Positions 1 to 9,685 of a stretch of DNA of 64,000 nucleotides are shown here, one piece after another; within the stretch, counting starts at the first letter, position 1; each line of letters starts with the position of its first letter. This DNA is from Marinomonas communis (GTDB taxonomy: Bacteria > Pseudomonadota > Gammaproteobacteria > Pseudomonadales > Marinomonadaceae): assembly GCF_004363305.1 (NCBI RefSeq), contig NZ_SNZA01000001.1, positions 1,307,507 through 1,371,506 on the forward strand, written 5' to 3'. Below the pieces are notes generated by a model. The model did not search any database. It saw only the letters and a list, made by a program, of their open reading frames with translations, and had not been told where the DNA came from. A program made the position numbers and the translations under genes.

Positions 1-349
1 CTAAGAAAAAGCCCTGTATAGCACGCAGCAGCAACAGAGTGCTGTAATCGCTCGCAAGGCTCAGAGCATATGTTGTCAAAGTCACACCGAGAAGCGTCAA
101 TACCATAATTTTCTTACGGCCAAGCGCATCAGATAAAGGACCATAAAAAAGCAACGAAAGACCGAGTGTTAAGGTGGTAATCGTAAAACTACTTGCAGCT
201 TGAAGCTCGCTGATATCATAGGTTTGCGCAATCATTGGCAACAGTGGCTGGGTGACATAGACATTGGCAAACACCATAAAAGAGCCAATTATCAGTGCCA
301 ATGTACCTCGCCAAAATGCCCAACCATTCGATTCGATCAATGCCTTCAC
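1..349 (-). CDS. MFS transporter, N-terminal part only (YnfM-like)
   Basis: This is the first ~116 residues of a major facilitator superfamily exporter; the rest lies beyond position 1. The reverse-strand translation shows a short hydrophilic start, a first membrane helix with the segment NVYVTQPLLPMIAQ, a second helix, and the classic loop 2-3 signature around GPLSDALGRKK, then a third helix. The family exports small molecules using the proton gradient; the QPLLP segment resembles YnfM-type transporters. The start is uncertain: GTG at 349 or TTG at 340, with no ATG in frame. It is divergent from a LysR gene 85 bases away, the usual arrangement for a regulator controlling its neighbour. The substrate cannot be told. 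Confidence 0.8.
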   Translation of the reverse strand, partial: MKALIESNGWAFWRGTLALIIGSFMVFANVYVTQPLLPMIAQTYDISELQAASSFTITTLTLGLSLLFYGPLSDALGRKKIMVLTLLGVTLTTYALSLASDYSTLLLLRAIQGFFL

Positions 350-434
350 CCTATGTGCAATTACTTTAAAAGCACTATACGCTGACGCTATCCATCAATA
401 AAATATATATAAATTATCATTTGGATCAAAAGTT

Positions 435-1325
435 TTGATTGAAATAAAACCGCTACGCTATTTTTTAAAGGTTGCAGATACGCTCAGCTTTACCAGAGCC
501 TCTGAGCAATTATTCGTGGCCCAGCCAGCTATCAGTATGGCCATTAAAAAACTTGAGCGTGACTTCGACGTGACTCTTTTTCATAGGCGAGACAGAAAGA
601 TAAGCTTAACCGATGAGGGACGAGTGCTTTACGAGCATGCAAAGAAGCTGGTTCAGCAAGCCGACCAGACACAACTCGCAATGAAAGAACTGAGTGGCCT
701 CAAAACAGGAGAGGTTCGGGTTGGTATCCCAAGCATGCTTGGCTCTTACTATTTTCCCCCTATCCTGATGGCCTTTCGACATCGTTACCCTAACTTGACC
801 CTTCAAGTGATTGAGGGAGGCACATGGAAGCTTCAACAAATGTTAGAGAATGGCGAGATCGACCTTAGCGTCATTGTTGCTGAGGCACCAAATGAGTCAC
901 TGGAAACTCGGGCACTTCTCAAAGAACAAATGTTGGTCACTTTGAACCATGACCACCCCTTCGTAAAGCACCAAAGCATCTCACCTGAACTCTTTTTTCA
1001 AGAAGAGCTGGTGATGTTTAAAGAAGGCTATTTTCACCGACGTGTCATTGACCGATTGGCAAGCCAACAAGGCATCAAACCAAACATTGGCTTTGAAACC
1101 AATTTGATCCCTCTTATCAAATCGATTGTGAAACAAGGATTTGGGATCACAACGCTACTAGGTATGGTGATCGAAGAGAATGATGAGCTGGTAACAAGAC
1201 CGTTTTCAGATGAAGTTTGGCTAGACATCAACATTGCTTGGCGGAAAGACGGCTATTTATCCAAAGCTAATCGAACGTTTCTACAGTTCTTAATAAGTGA
1301 GACCGAACAAAGCTCCTCAACTTAG
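435..1325 (+). CDS. LysR family transcriptional regulator
   Basis: A 296-residue LysR regulator of normal family length. Residues 1-65 form the winged helix-turn-helix (LRYFLKVAD, then QPAISMAIKKLERDF, then DRKISLTDEGR), followed by the two-lobed effector-binding domain that starts near GEVRVGIPS at about residue 92. The only reasonable start is a TTG at 435, because the conserved HTH begins immediately after it. It is divergent from the partial MFS gene, so it probably controls that exporter and itself from the AT-rich 85-base spacer; this is inference from arrangement. The effector is unknown. Confidence 0.9.
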   Translation: MIEIKPLRYFLKVADTLSFTRASEQLFVAQPAISMAIKKLERDFDVTLFHRRDRKISLTDEGRVLYEHAKKLVQQADQTQLAMKELSGLKTGEVRVGIPSMLGSYYFPPILMAFRHRYPNLTLQVIEGGTWKLQQMLENGEIDLSVIVAEAPNESLETRALLKEQMLVTLNHDHPFVKHQSISPELFFQEELVMFKEGYFHRRVIDRLASQQGIKPNIGFETNLIPLIKSIVKQGFGITTLLGMVIEENDELVTRPFSDEVWLDINIAWRKDGYLSKANRTFLQFLISETEQSSST

Positions 1326-1463
1326 TTTTAGCCTGAATCATGAGAGATCGGGAGACAGTGAAAATAGTTTATTAAACAGTATGTAAAGTTTTGTGTCTTT
1401 TCTTTATATTTAGCGGCTAAACTATTAATGCGACAGTTCACCCTTCAAATTAAGGAATAGTTA

Positions 1464-3371
1464 ATGCGTCTTTCTCTTCAGAGTAAAATCACGCTGCAAA
1501 GCATCCTAGCCATACTTATTGTCTCCATTTCTGTTGGTTGGCTTGCTTACAATAAATTCTCTAGCGCTAATCAAACCAGCATGCTGTCAGAGTCTGAATC
1601 TCAAGCATCAGCCATCAATGTCTACTTGACAAACTGGTACTCAGACCGGGAGTCAACTATGGCAACGGTCAAAAAGCATCTTGAAAAGTCTTTAGTAAAT
1701 CAAGAAGAGAACGAGGATGAGATTCTCTCAATTCTTCAGCAAGCACAATCCAGTTTAGGGTTTGGTATGACGTTTCTAGGGCTGGAAAATGGCCACATGT
1801 ACCGACATGATCCAAGCCTAAACAGTGCTGATTATGATCCTAGAGTACGCTCTTGGTATAAAGATGCCAAAGCGGGAAAACAGTCTTACGTCACCTCGCC
1901 TTATATTTCAGCATCGACGAAAAAGTTATCCATGACATTTGTTGAGCCCATTTTTGTTAAAGGTCAATTCGTTGGTGCCATCGGTGGACTCGTCTTTTTG
2001 GATGACTTGCTTGACCGAATTCTTGAACTAAAAGTACTCGGTGACGGTGAGTTAATGCTGCTAAGCAGTTCAGGAGAAGTTATCGCTCATCAGAATAAAG
2101 AATTTATTCAAAAGAAAATTACAGAGTTAGATTACCAACTTAATCAGAGTGACCTTAACCAATCACAACAAAACTCTATATTTAAAGAAGTGAAAGTTGA
2201 TGGTGTTGCTAAGTTTGCTTACTTACAAAACCTTACCAAGGCTGACTGGACGTTAGTGCTTGTTATGGACAAAAGTAAGTTGATGGCTTCGATTAATGAT
2301 TTCGCCACTTCTGCTGTCCTATCAACAGTCGTTCTATTGGTTATACTATCTTTAGTGGTTTTCAAAGTAACTCAATGGCTATTGAAGGATTTAAGAACTG
2401 TCACCGCGCGCCTTCAGGACATCGCACATGGCGAAGGCGATTTAACCGCGCGCATCTCGGTCAACAGTCAAGACGAAGTGGCGGCCCTAGTAACGGCTTT
2501 TAACCAGTTTGTCGAACGCCTGCAAAAGACCATCAACAATATTAAGTCCATTGAAAATAAAATCACCCAACAAACTGACTCTATTAATAGAACATCTGAG
2601 CACAGTCACAGCCGACTTGTAGCACAACAAGACAGCATCACCATGGTGGCAACAGCTGTTCATGAAATGGCTCAAGCGACTCAAGAGATCGCAGACAATG
2701 CACTCGAAACCGCCCACAATGCTGACAATGCAGTGTCATCAAGTGAATCAGGGCAGGCGCAAATTGACACCAGCCAGAAAAGTATTCAAAAGCTCGCTCA
2801 GGAAGTTGGTGCGGTTTCAGAAGTTATTCAGCGTGTTAGCCAAGACGCTGAAAATATTAACTCCATTCTCAATACGATTTCTGATATTGCTGAGCAAACC
2901 AATCTATTGGCGCTGAATGCTGCAATTGAAGCGGCTCGCGCTGGCGAACAAGGCCGAGGCTTTGCCGTCGTTGCAGATGAAGTTCGCGTGTTGAGCCAGA
3001 GAACCTATAGCTCGATTGAAGAAATTCAAAAAATGATTGAGAACCTACAGAGCAGCAGCGGGCATGCCGTAACCCAGATCCATAAAAGCCATGAGCAAGC
3101 CGAGAAAAGTGTGACGGACATTCATGCAGCTCGAATGAGTTTTGATGAAATCAAACTTCTCATTACCAGCATCAGTGATAGAGCCACTCAAATTGCCAGC
3201 GCGACAGAAGAACAAACCAGCGTGACAAAAGGAATTAGCCAGAACACAACGGAAGTTGATGAAGGGGCTCGCGAGATGGTGACGTTCGCGCAACAAAATG
3301 CTGAAACGGCCAACCAGTTAGCTAACTTAACGAAAGAGTTAAACGAAAATATCCATTATTTTAAAAGCTAA
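1464..3371 (+). CDS. Methyl-accepting chemotaxis protein, Cache sensor
   Basis: A 635-residue transmembrane chemoreceptor. After an N-terminal membrane helix (about 8-30) comes a periplasmic domain of about 250 residues with the Cache-type stretch [11 protein letters not shown], a second helix near 275-300, a HAMP domain ([14 protein letters not shown]) and the cytoplasmic signalling domain with the invariant hairpin tip [20 protein letters not shown] near residues 474-493. Such proteins relay ligand binding to CheA. The RxWY segment resembles amino-acid-binding double Cache domains, but the later Tyr-x-Asp is Tyr-Ile-Ser here, so the ligand cannot be assigned. AAGGAATA precedes the ATG at good spacing. 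It is monocistronic, ending at a strong hairpin. Confidence 0.93.
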   Translation: MRLSLQSKITLQSILAILIVSISVGWLAYNKFSSANQTSMLSESESQASAINVYLTNWYSDRESTMATVKKHLEKSLVNQEENEDEILSILQQAQSSLGFGMTFLGLENGHMYRHDPSLNSADYDPRVRSWYKDAKAGKQSYVTSPYISASTKKLSMTFVEPIFVKGQFVGAIGGLVFLDDLLDRILELKVLGDGELMLLSSSGEVIAHQNKEFIQKKITELDYQLNQSDLNQSQQNSIFKEVKVDGVAKFAYLQNLTKADWTLVLVMDKSKLMASINDFATSAVLSTVVLLVILSLVVFKVTQWLLKDLRTVTARLQDIAHGEGDLTARISVNSQDEVAALVTAFNQFVERLQKTINNIKSIENKITQQTDSINRTSEHSHSRLVAQQDSITMVATAVHEMAQATQEIADNALETAHNADNAVSSSESGQAQIDTSQKSIQKLAQEVGAVSEVIQRVSQDAENINSILNTISDIAEQTNLLALNAAIEAARAGEQGRGFAVVADEVRVLSQRTYSSIEEIQKMIENLQSSSGHAVTQIHKSHEQAEKSVTDIHAARMSFDEIKLLITSISDRATQIASATEEQTSVTKGISQNTTEVDEGAREMVTFAQQNAETANQLANLTKELNENIHYFKS

Positions 3372-3388
3372 TATGCTGCTCAGGTCGA

Positions 3389-3415
3389 AGCAGGGTTGTT
3401 GAAAACAACCCTGCT
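3389..3415 (+). terminator. Rho-independent terminator after the chemoreceptor
   Basis: A perfect 12-bp stem (AGCAGGGTTGTT with its complement) around a 3-base loop, followed by a T-rich stretch. It sits between the end of the chemoreceptor gene and the end of the convergent NnrU-like gene. Confidence 0.85.
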
Positions 3416-3423
3416 TTCATCTT

Positions 3424-4002
3424 TTAGGCAAACGGTGCCACACCAATCAGCCATGCATGTAAGTGGAAAGCAACAATATAGTAAGCGATTAGGCTAAGCA
3501 CCACGGCAAGCAGGTCAAACTTAAAATCAGGCGCTTGATAAACCACCTCCTCACTTCTCATTCGGCGTTTAGAGATCACGAAATTTGTGACCGCCCACGC
3601 TAGGAAGCTACCAAATAAGACCACATCAGCTGTAGTACCATTGCTAATCAAGTGCGCAAAAGCCCATAGCTTAACGCCCACGACCACTGGTACGCCAATT
3701 CGAGACTTCGTTTTACTGTATGGCATGGCCGCTACAATCATGTAGAAAAATGCAACCAACACCAGTAACGCAGCAACATGGCGGGTCCATACAGGAGGAA
3801 ACCAAAGCCACTCGGCACTGTATCGTGCGTAACCGTACCCCATAATCGTAGTCATCAAGCCGATAAAAGCCACTGCCGCATGCATAAGCTTCCAATTTTT
3901 GCTGCCCAGTTGCTCAATCATAAATTGACGCCATTCTGGTGCGAACAAGCGTATTGAATGAATGCCAATAAACAGAACTAACCCTACGAGCAACAACGCC
4001 AT
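3424..4002 (-). CDS. NnrU family integral membrane protein
   Basis: A 192-residue membrane protein with five or six hydrophobic helices and the family pattern HSIRLF near the start, WKLMHAAVAFIGL, and a C-terminal helix with His pairs (AFHLHAWLIG). NnrU proteins are linked in some bacteria to nitrite/nitric oxide metabolism and resemble the haem-binding methyltransferase MddA family; the function here is unknown. The frame extends to a TTG at 4014, but the ATG at 4002 has GGAGAG just upstream, so it is the preferred start. No denitrification genes are nearby. It stands alone, convergent with the chemoreceptor. Confidence 0.8.
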   Translation of the reverse strand: MALLLVGLVLFIGIHSIRLFAPEWRQFMIEQLGSKNWKLMHAAVAFIGLMTTIMGYGYARYSAEWLWFPPVWTRHVAALLVLVAFFYMIVAAMPYSKTKSRIGVPVVVGVKLWAFAHLISNGTTADVVLFGSFLAWAVTNFVISKRRMRSEEVVYQAPDFKFDLLAVVLSLIAYYIVAFHLHAWLIGVAPFA

Positions 4003-4303
4003 CTTTCTCTCCAAATCTAGCTAAAAAAACCTCTAATACATCCATCAAACAGAGTGCAGAAGAGCAACAATGAGTGCATAATCCGCCATGTTTGATGTCA
4101 TATTTTCTATATTATTCAAGCGATTATACAGTCTTTACATTATACGGATGCGACTATCTCACATTTCGTTTTCTTTGCAATTTCCCGACAGCAAAATCAC
4201 ATTATCCGGCCAATTTATCATTATGATTAATGACTATGGTCAGATGAGTGGCTCTTACCAAAATCCCTAGAAATTTATTTTAATAAGCGAATAACGAACT
4301 TAT
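4003..4303. other. Intergenic region upstream of opgGH and the NnrU gene
   Basis: About 300 bases between divergent genes, A+T-rich. It must contain the promoters of opgGH and of the NnrU-like gene, but I cannot single out convincing -35/-10 pairs. A 60-codon frame on the plus strand (4088-4270) has no ribosome binding site and no recognisable protein, so I do not call it. Confidence 0.5.
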
Positions 4304-5863
4304 ATGCTGAAATTTTCAACGTTAACATTACCTGTGATCGCGAGCTTAGCATTATCAAATGCATCTTGGGCAGAAGAAAGCTTGCCAAGCACTAATGAAA
4401 ACAAGGAACAGACCTCCAACTTAGTGTCATCAGAGCAAGCTGGCTACAGCTTCTCTCGTCAAACCGTTATCGATTTAGCGAAAGCACTTGCTGCAGAGCC
4501 GATGAAAGCGCCCCAGAAAGCAGCCCCCGAATTAATTAACTTAGACGCCGATACCTATCGCCAAATTAACTTTCAGCAAAACCAAGCGGTCTGGGGAGAA
4601 GCTCCAACACAGTTCTCTATTCAATTATTCGCGCCGGGGTTTCTGTATCAAGATCTAGTCGAAATCGATGCGGTTGAAAGCGGACGAGCTTATCCCATCA
4701 AAGCCACTACCGACTCCTTTGTCACCCCAAATGAAAACATAGGTAAGCTGATTGCGGAACTGGGAAAATTCGCAGGATTACGTTTGCACTACCCCATCAA
4801 CACCGATGATAAGAAGGATGAATTTATTGTCTTTCAAGGTGCCAGCTACTTTCGCGCTATTTCCAAAGGCCAAAAGTATGGCGTTTCAGCCAGAGGGCTC
4901 GCGGTTGATGTCGCACAGCCTAAAGGGGAAGAATTCCCTATGTTCCGCCACTTTTGGATAGAGCGACCTTCAAGCTCACAGCAAGCGATTGTTGTGCACG
5001 CTTTGCTTGACAGCAAAAGTGTTACCGGAGCTTATCGATTTGGTATCTTCCCCGGATCACCAACACGAATCGAAGTGGAATCCACGCTATTCCCGAGAAA
5101 GGATTTAGCCCATGTTGGTTTAGCACCTTTAACATCTATGTACATGTTTAATAATACGATGGACGATTCCCCATCAGCTGACCACCGTGCAGCAGTACAC
5201 AACTCAGAAGGTCTACAGATTCAAACAGGACAAGGGGAAATGCTATGGCGCCCATTGACTAACCCAGACAAACTACAGATTAGTGCGTTTATGGATGAAT
5301 CGCCACAAGGGTTTGGCTTGATTCAGCGCCAGCGACAATTTAGTGCCTATCAAGATTTAGAAGCCCTTTATCAGCGCCGCCCTTCTATCTGGGTGAAACC
5401 AATGAATGACTGGGGCAAAGGCCATATTGAGCTGGTTGAAATTCCTTCTCAGTCTGAAAGTAACGACAATATTGTTGCTTACTGGCAACCAGAAGCGCCC
5501 CTTAAAAAAGGTCAACCTTTTGAATATTCATACCGCCTGACACTCACTAATGACACGCCAGTATTATCGGGACAACCGCACATTGTTCGCAGTGCGGTAA
5601 ACAAGTCTTCATCTGAGCCCCAATTGGTAATTGATTATGAAGATTTGAGCGTATCAACGCTTGAGAGCCTTCAAGTAGATGCCAACATCAGTCAAGGCAA
5701 AATTGTTGACACTAAATTGGTTGCAAACCCTTATCAGCAAGGTGTTCGAGCTTTTGTCACCTTTGACCCAGCAGAAGCCGACACGGCTGAGATTAGGTTG
5801 CAGCTAAAACAAGACAATAAACCACTCGCGGAAACATGGTTATATCGATGGACGGGAGAATGA
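4304..5863 (+). CDS. opgG: Periplasmic glucan biosynthesis protein OpgG
   Basis: OpgG (MdoG) acts in the periplasm in the synthesis of osmoregulated periplasmic glucans, together with the membrane glucosyltransferase OpgH. The 519-residue product has a signal peptide (about residues 1-23, ending NASWA), then the MdoG domain with typical segments: an early FSRQTVIDLAKALAAEP, the stretch FQGASYFRA, GLSARG-like YGVSARGLA, FPMFRHFWIERP, and TSMYMFNNTMDD. Length matches the family. It overlaps the start of opgH by a few bases, so the two are translationally coupled, as in enterobacteria. The ATG at 4304 directly begins the signal peptide. Confidence 0.95.
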   Translation: MLKFSTLTLPVIASLALSNASWAEESLPSTNENKEQTSNLVSSEQAGYSFSRQTVIDLAKALAAEPMKAPQKAAPELINLDADTYRQINFQQNQAVWGEAPTQFSIQLFAPGFLYQDLVEIDAVESGRAYPIKATTDSFVTPNENIGKLIAELGKFAGLRLHYPINTDDKKDEFIVFQGASYFRAISKGQKYGVSARGLAVDVAQPKGEEFPMFRHFWIERPSSSQQAIVVHALLDSKSVTGAYRFGIFPGSPTRIEVESTLFPRKDLAHVGLAPLTSMYMFNNTMDDSPSADHRAAVHNSEGLQIQTGQGEMLWRPLTNPDKLQISAFMDESPQGFGLIQRQRQFSAYQDLEALYQRRPSIWVKPMNDWGKGHIELVEIPSQSESNDNIVAYWQPEAPLKKGQPFEYSYRLTLTNDTPVLSGQPHIVRSAVNKSSSEPQLVIDYEDLSVSTLESLQVDANISQGKIVDTKLVANPYQQGVRAFVTFDPAEADTAEIRLQLKQDNKPLAETWLYRWTGE

Positions 5864-8004
5864 TGGATCATAAAATGAAACACTCAACAGGTTATGCTTT
5901 ACCCAAAGACGCGGTACTCGAAATGCCAAGGCATGGGGTCAATGAGCAGAGAAAGGACTCAAAAAAGCAGCAACAGCGCTTTTTTATCACAACCATACTA
6001 TCTAGATTATTTGTACTACTTTCTACCGTGGGACTCTCTGCTTACGGCGCGAAGGAGATGTATGAGGTACTGAGCACCAACCACATTACTTGGTTACAGT
6101 GGTTGTTTCTTGGGCTTTTCTGTATCAACTTCACTTGGATATCGTTCGCTTTTAGTCAAGCGACTCTCGGCTTGCTATTCAAGTTGTCACCCTTTCGCAA
6201 AAAACGCTTGGAAGCTGAACCCAACGGCGTTACCGCAATATTGTTGCCAGTTTACAATGAAGATCCTATGCGGATTCGAGCTAGCATTGAAGCCATGCAG
6301 GAAGACCTATTGGAGAATGCGCCAGGTAAGTTTGCCTTTTTCATTCTGAGTGATACCAATAGAGCCGAAAATAGTATTCGCGAAAAACAAGCCTTTCATC
6401 CGATTATCAATAATGATCAGACTGGTTGCCCTATTTACTATCGCCGCCGCTTTAATAATGCCGAGCGAAAAGCGGGTAATGTTTCAGACTGGGTAACCCG
6501 TTTTGGCGCTGAATATGAATGCATGATTGTACTTGATGCGGATAGTTTGATGAGTGCTGAGTGCTTAATCTCTATGGCTCGCCGTATGGCGGCAGAACCA
6601 ACCCTAGGCTTAATCCAAACACTTCCAACGATTATACGTGCCGATACGCTCTACAGCCGAATTCAGCAATTCGCCAATCAATGTTTTGGACCAATTTATG
6701 CTGCAGGATTAACAACTTGGCACGGTAACGCTTCGAATTTCTGGGGCCATAACGCCATTATCCGAACTCGCGCCTTCGCTGAAGCTTGTGGTTTACCCAT
6801 CCTTCCTGGTAAAGCACCATTTGGCGGCCATGTCATGAGTCACGACTTTATAGAAGCAGCACTCTTACGCCGAGCTGGATGGGGCGTTCGCTTTGACACC
6901 GATTTGCAGGCCTCGTATGAAGAGGCGCCGCCATCACTTATTGACGTCATGGTTCGCGACCGTCGTTGGTGTCAGGGAAACTTGCAGCACAAAGCATTTG
7001 TTCCAGCTAAAGGCCTACACTTCGTCTCTCGAATGCACTTGATGACGGGCATATTCTCCTACTTCAGTGCTGTTTTTTGGTTTGCACTAATTGCCGTCGG
7101 TTTTGCTCTTGCGGTGCAAGCCCACTTTGTCAGACCTGAGTATTTTAACAATCTATCGCTTTTCCCAACTTGGCCGGTATTTGACTTTGAAAAGGCACGC
7201 TCGTTATTCATTGTCTCCATGGCGTTAGTATTAGCCCCTAAGTTTTATGGCTGGGTTAATGCGATGCTACATTGGCGTGTTTGCCGTCAGTTTGGCGGGC
7301 CGATTATGCTGACCATAGATACACTGCTGGAAGTGCTCATTTCGGCCCTTTACGCACCTATTTTGATGTTCTCACAATTTTTAGTTGTAGTAGACGTATT
7401 AAAAGGTCGAGACAGTGGCTGGAAGCCGCAGTCCCGAGATGACGGTGCGAACCGCTGGCCTGAGGCAGCACGTGCGCACATTTACCATACATTGTTTGGT
7501 ATGTTACTTGCGGCCAGCGCCTACTTTTTGAGCCCACAACTATTTTATTGGTCACTGCCCATTTCATTTGGATTGATTTTCTCAATCCCTCTTTCTTGGT
7601 TAAGTGGTGGCTCTAAACGAGGTAACTTGCTCGCTAGATTGGGTCTGTTGAAAGGTCCAGAGGAACGTAGGCCAAGCAAAATCGTAAGCTTGTTAGAGCA
7701 ACATATTTCGAAACTCGAGCATCACGCAAGCAGCTCTAATACTCTAAAAGACTATGTCGATAACAGAGAGTTTTACTATTGGCACCTTGCTCAACTCCCA
7801 GAGCTTGAAAACAAACAGTTTGATAGACATAAAGTCTGCGCTGCATGGCAAATCGAGCACAGTGACTCTATTGATGCGCTTTATGAACACCTGAATGAAC
7901 AAGAGTTACTGTCTATTCTCAAGCATCGATCTTTATTTTTGCGCTTACAGAAGTTTTTACCAGAAACCTCTGACAACGCCCATCATGGTTCTGCACTCGC
8001 ATAA
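5860..8004 (+). CDS. opgH: Glucan glucosyltransferase OpgH
   Basis: OpgH (MdoH) is an inner-membrane family 2 glycosyltransferase that makes the glucose backbone of periplasmic glucans from UDP-glucose. About 714 residues. Two N-terminal membrane helices are followed by a cytoplasmic catalytic domain with AILLPVYNEDP, the metal-binding LDADS, a SHDFIEAA segment in the place of the usual TED motif, and RDRRWCQGN (the QxxRW site); several helices follow. The reading frame begins at 5836, but the ATGATG at 5860-5865, overlapping the opgG stop and preceded by GGGAG, is the likely start. In E. coli OpgH also links UDP-glucose level to cell size; whether that holds here is not visible. Confidence 0.94.
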   Translation: MMDHKMKHSTGYALPKDAVLEMPRHGVNEQRKDSKKQQQRFFITTILSRLFVLLSTVGLSAYGAKEMYEVLSTNHITWLQWLFLGLFCINFTWISFAFSQATLGLLFKLSPFRKKRLEAEPNGVTAILLPVYNEDPMRIRASIEAMQEDLLENAPGKFAFFILSDTNRAENSIREKQAFHPIINNDQTGCPIYYRRRFNNAERKAGNVSDWVTRFGAEYECMIVLDADSLMSAECLISMARRMAAEPTLGLIQTLPTIIRADTLYSRIQQFANQCFGPIYAAGLTTWHGNASNFWGHNAIIRTRAFAEACGLPILPGKAPFGGHVMSHDFIEAALLRRAGWGVRFDTDLQASYEEAPPSLIDVMVRDRRWCQGNLQHKAFVPAKGLHFVSRMHLMTGIFSYFSAVFWFALIAVGFALAVQAHFVRPEYFNNLSLFPTWPVFDFEKARSLFIVSMALVLAPKFYGWVNAMLHWRVCRQFGGPIMLTIDTLLEVLISALYAPILMFSQFLVVVDVLKGRDSGWKPQSRDDGANRWPEAARAHIYHTLFGMLLAASAYFLSPQLFYWSLPISFGLIFSIPLSWLSGGSKRGNLLARLGLLKGPEERRPSKIVSLLEQHISKLEHHASSSNTLKDYVDNREFYYWHLAQLPELENKQFDRHKVCAAWQIEHSDSIDALYEHLNEQELLSILKHRSLFLRLQKFLPETSDNAHHGSALA

Positions 8005-8010
8005 ACGCAA

Positions 8011-8034
8011 GCCAGCCACTGAATGGTGGCTGGC
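8011..8034 (+). terminator. Possible terminator hairpin after opgH
   Basis: A 9-bp GC-rich stem (GCCAGCCAC and its complement) six bases after the opgH stop codon. There is no clear T-tract, so it may only be an mRNA-protecting hairpin. Confidence 0.5.
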
Positions 8035-8230
8035 AATCTCCATTCGAGCATAATTCAACACTTTTACGCGTAAACCTCTGCAGCGACACCATTTTCATGA
8101 CATAGATTAATAGAATCCATGTATCCATCGCACGTATCTTTCAAAAACTAACCTAGATCAATTTCTTTTCTTGAGGTCGGCGTATGGTGAGCACATCTTA
8201 TTTGATTTGCACCCACCAGGAGACATGGAT

Positions 8231-8839
8231 ATGAAATCTGTAACTAAATTCGCCCTACTTTCCGCTGCACTTGTAAGCGCCCCTCTAGCCATGGCACACG
8301 AAGCGGGTGACATGTTTATTCGTGGCGGTTTGGTGAATGTCGTACCAAACGAAAGCAGTACAGGTCTAGACCTAGGCGTAGAAAGCAATGTTCAAATTGG
8401 TTTAACTGCTACATATATGTATTCTGATAATGTCGGTATCGAGCTACTTGCAGCAACACCTTTTACACATGACGTTACACTAGCAGGCGCAGGTAAAATT
8501 GGTGAAGTATCTCACCTCCCACCTTCTTTAATGGCTCAGTACTATTTCGGTCAAGCAGACAGTGCGGTACGTCCGTATGTTGGTGCAGGTCTTAACTACA
8601 CAGTGTTCTTTGATGAGAAAACTGAAGGCGCTATCGCTGGTACTAAACTAGATCTTGACAACTCATTTGGTCTAGCCGTTCAAGCAGGTGTTGATTACAG
8701 TCTATCTGAAAACTTGTTCTTAAACGCTTCGATTTGGTACATGGACATCAATACGGATGTAAAACTTAATGGTGTGAAATCTGCCGAGTTGGATATCGAT
8801 CCAGTAGCATTTATGGCAAGCGTTGGTTACACATTTTAA
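8231..8839 (+). CDS. ompW: OmpW family outer-membrane protein
   Basis: A 202-residue eight-stranded barrel of the OmpW family, thought to let small hydrophobic molecules cross the outer membrane. The signal peptide ends at ...APLAMA. Family marks follow: the early GDMFIRGG, LLAATPFTHDV, LPPSLMAQYYF, VRPYVGAGLNYTVFF, and the terminal aromatic residue of VGYTF expected for BAM-assembled barrels. The frame extends to 8171, but AGGAG at 8218-8222 is correctly spaced for the ATG at 8231, which also starts a clean signal peptide. Monocistronic, with a terminator after it. OmpW is often controlled by stress or redox; nothing specific is visible here. Confidence 0.93.
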   Translation: MKSVTKFALLSAALVSAPLAMAHEAGDMFIRGGLVNVVPNESSTGLDLGVESNVQIGLTATYMYSDNVGIELLAATPFTHDVTLAGAGKIGEVSHLPPSLMAQYYFGQADSAVRPYVGAGLNYTVFFDEKTEGAIAGTKLDLDNSFGLAVQAGVDYSLSENLFLNASIWYMDINTDVKLNGVKSAELDIDPVAFMASVGYTF

Positions 8840-8868
8840 TCTAGCCAAATAGTCGATTTCCCCTTTGA

Positions 8869-8899
8869 AGCCTCAACTTTTGGTTGAGGCTTTGTTATT
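8869..8899 (+). terminator. Terminator after ompW
   Basis: A 9-bp stem (AGCCTCAAC / GTTGAGGCT) with a T-rich loop, followed by TTGTTATTTTT. Confidence 0.8.
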
Positions 8900-9067
8900 T
8901 TTATCTGTCAAGAAAGCCCAAATCCTACGCCCTATTTGACAACTTATTGCACCTAAGCAGAACAAATCGCACAGCAAAATTGAAGTTAGCGCCGCTTGTA
9001 TTTACTCCCAAACCAATCCGATCAACACTGAACTCGTTCTTACAAATTGGTCACAAGGAGTAATACT

Positions 9068-9637
9068 ATGAAAAAAGTTATGCCAATCATTGCTAGTACC
9101 ATTGCCCTTTCATCATTCGCTGGAATTGCCCACGCAGAAGATTGGAGCACAAACGAAAGCGGTCTCTACATTGGTGGTAACTACGGCTACTTAAAAGTCG
9201 ATAGCGATGACGACTTTGATGACAATAATGATGTATGGCAAGGCCTTATCGGTTACCGTTTTAATGAATTCTTCGCTCTAGAAGGTGGTTATACTGATTT
9301 CGGTTCATACGGCGGCAATCTCGCTAATGCTGAAACCGACGGTTACAGTGCAGCGGTAAAAGGTATTTTACCTTTAACAGATTCTATTGAGTTTTTCGCC
9401 AAAGCAGGTCAAATCTGGTACGACACAGAATATTCTGTAGCTGGCGTAACGGGTAGCTCAGATGACGAAGCATTGTTCGCAGGCGCAGGCTTAAACTTTA
9501 AACTGTCTGAGCAGTTACTGCTTAATGCCCAATATACTTGGTACGATGCAGAGCTAAGTGCTGACGACTTAGACGAAGACAGTGACTTTGACACTAACTT
9601 TAACCAAGCGAGTGTTGGTGTTGAGTACCGCTTCTAA
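9068..9637 (+). CDS. Small outer-membrane beta-barrel protein (OmpA-like barrel)
   Basis: A 189-residue secreted barrel protein with a signal peptide ending at GIAHA and then LYIGGNYGYLKV, YRFNEFFALEGGYTDFGSYGG, a repeated pattern of alternating hydrophobic residues, and a final VGVEYRF with C-terminal Phe. It has the size of the OmpA transmembrane barrel without the peptidoglycan-binding domain. It is rich in Asp/Glu in two loops (DDDFDDNND near residue 50 and near the C-terminus), which may bind cations. The start at 9068 is chosen because AAGGAG lies seven to eight bases upstream; the longer frame from 9047 would destroy the signal peptide. Function unknown; possibly a porin or adhesin. 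Confidence 0.88.
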   Translation: MKKVMPIIASTIALSSFAGIAHAEDWSTNESGLYIGGNYGYLKVDSDDDFDDNNDVWQGLIGYRFNEFFALEGGYTDFGSYGGNLANAETDGYSAAVKGILPLTDSIEFFAKAGQIWYDTEYSVAGVTGSSDDEALFAGAGLNFKLSEQLLLNAQYTWYDAELSADDLDEDSDFDTNFNQASVGVEYRF

Positions 9638-9656
9638 GCAACCCATCAAGCAATAA

Positions 9657-9682
9657 AGAGGGCCCTTTATAGGGCTCTCTTT
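9657..9682. terminator. Bidirectional terminator
   Basis: A 10-bp stem with one G-T pair (AGAGGGCCCT / AGGGCTCTCT) and TTAT loop, T-rich on both strands, between the convergent barrel gene and the MFS gene. Confidence 0.8.
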
Positions 9683-9685
9683 CGT

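Noticed and set aside
2880..2970. Near-identical DNA segment shared by the four chemoreceptor genes, as a repeat element
   Set aside because: It encodes the invariant signalling hairpin; protein conservation explains the similarity.
4088..4270. 60-codon plus-strand frame before opgG
   Set aside because: No ribosome binding site, no recognisable protein pattern, AT-rich promoter region.
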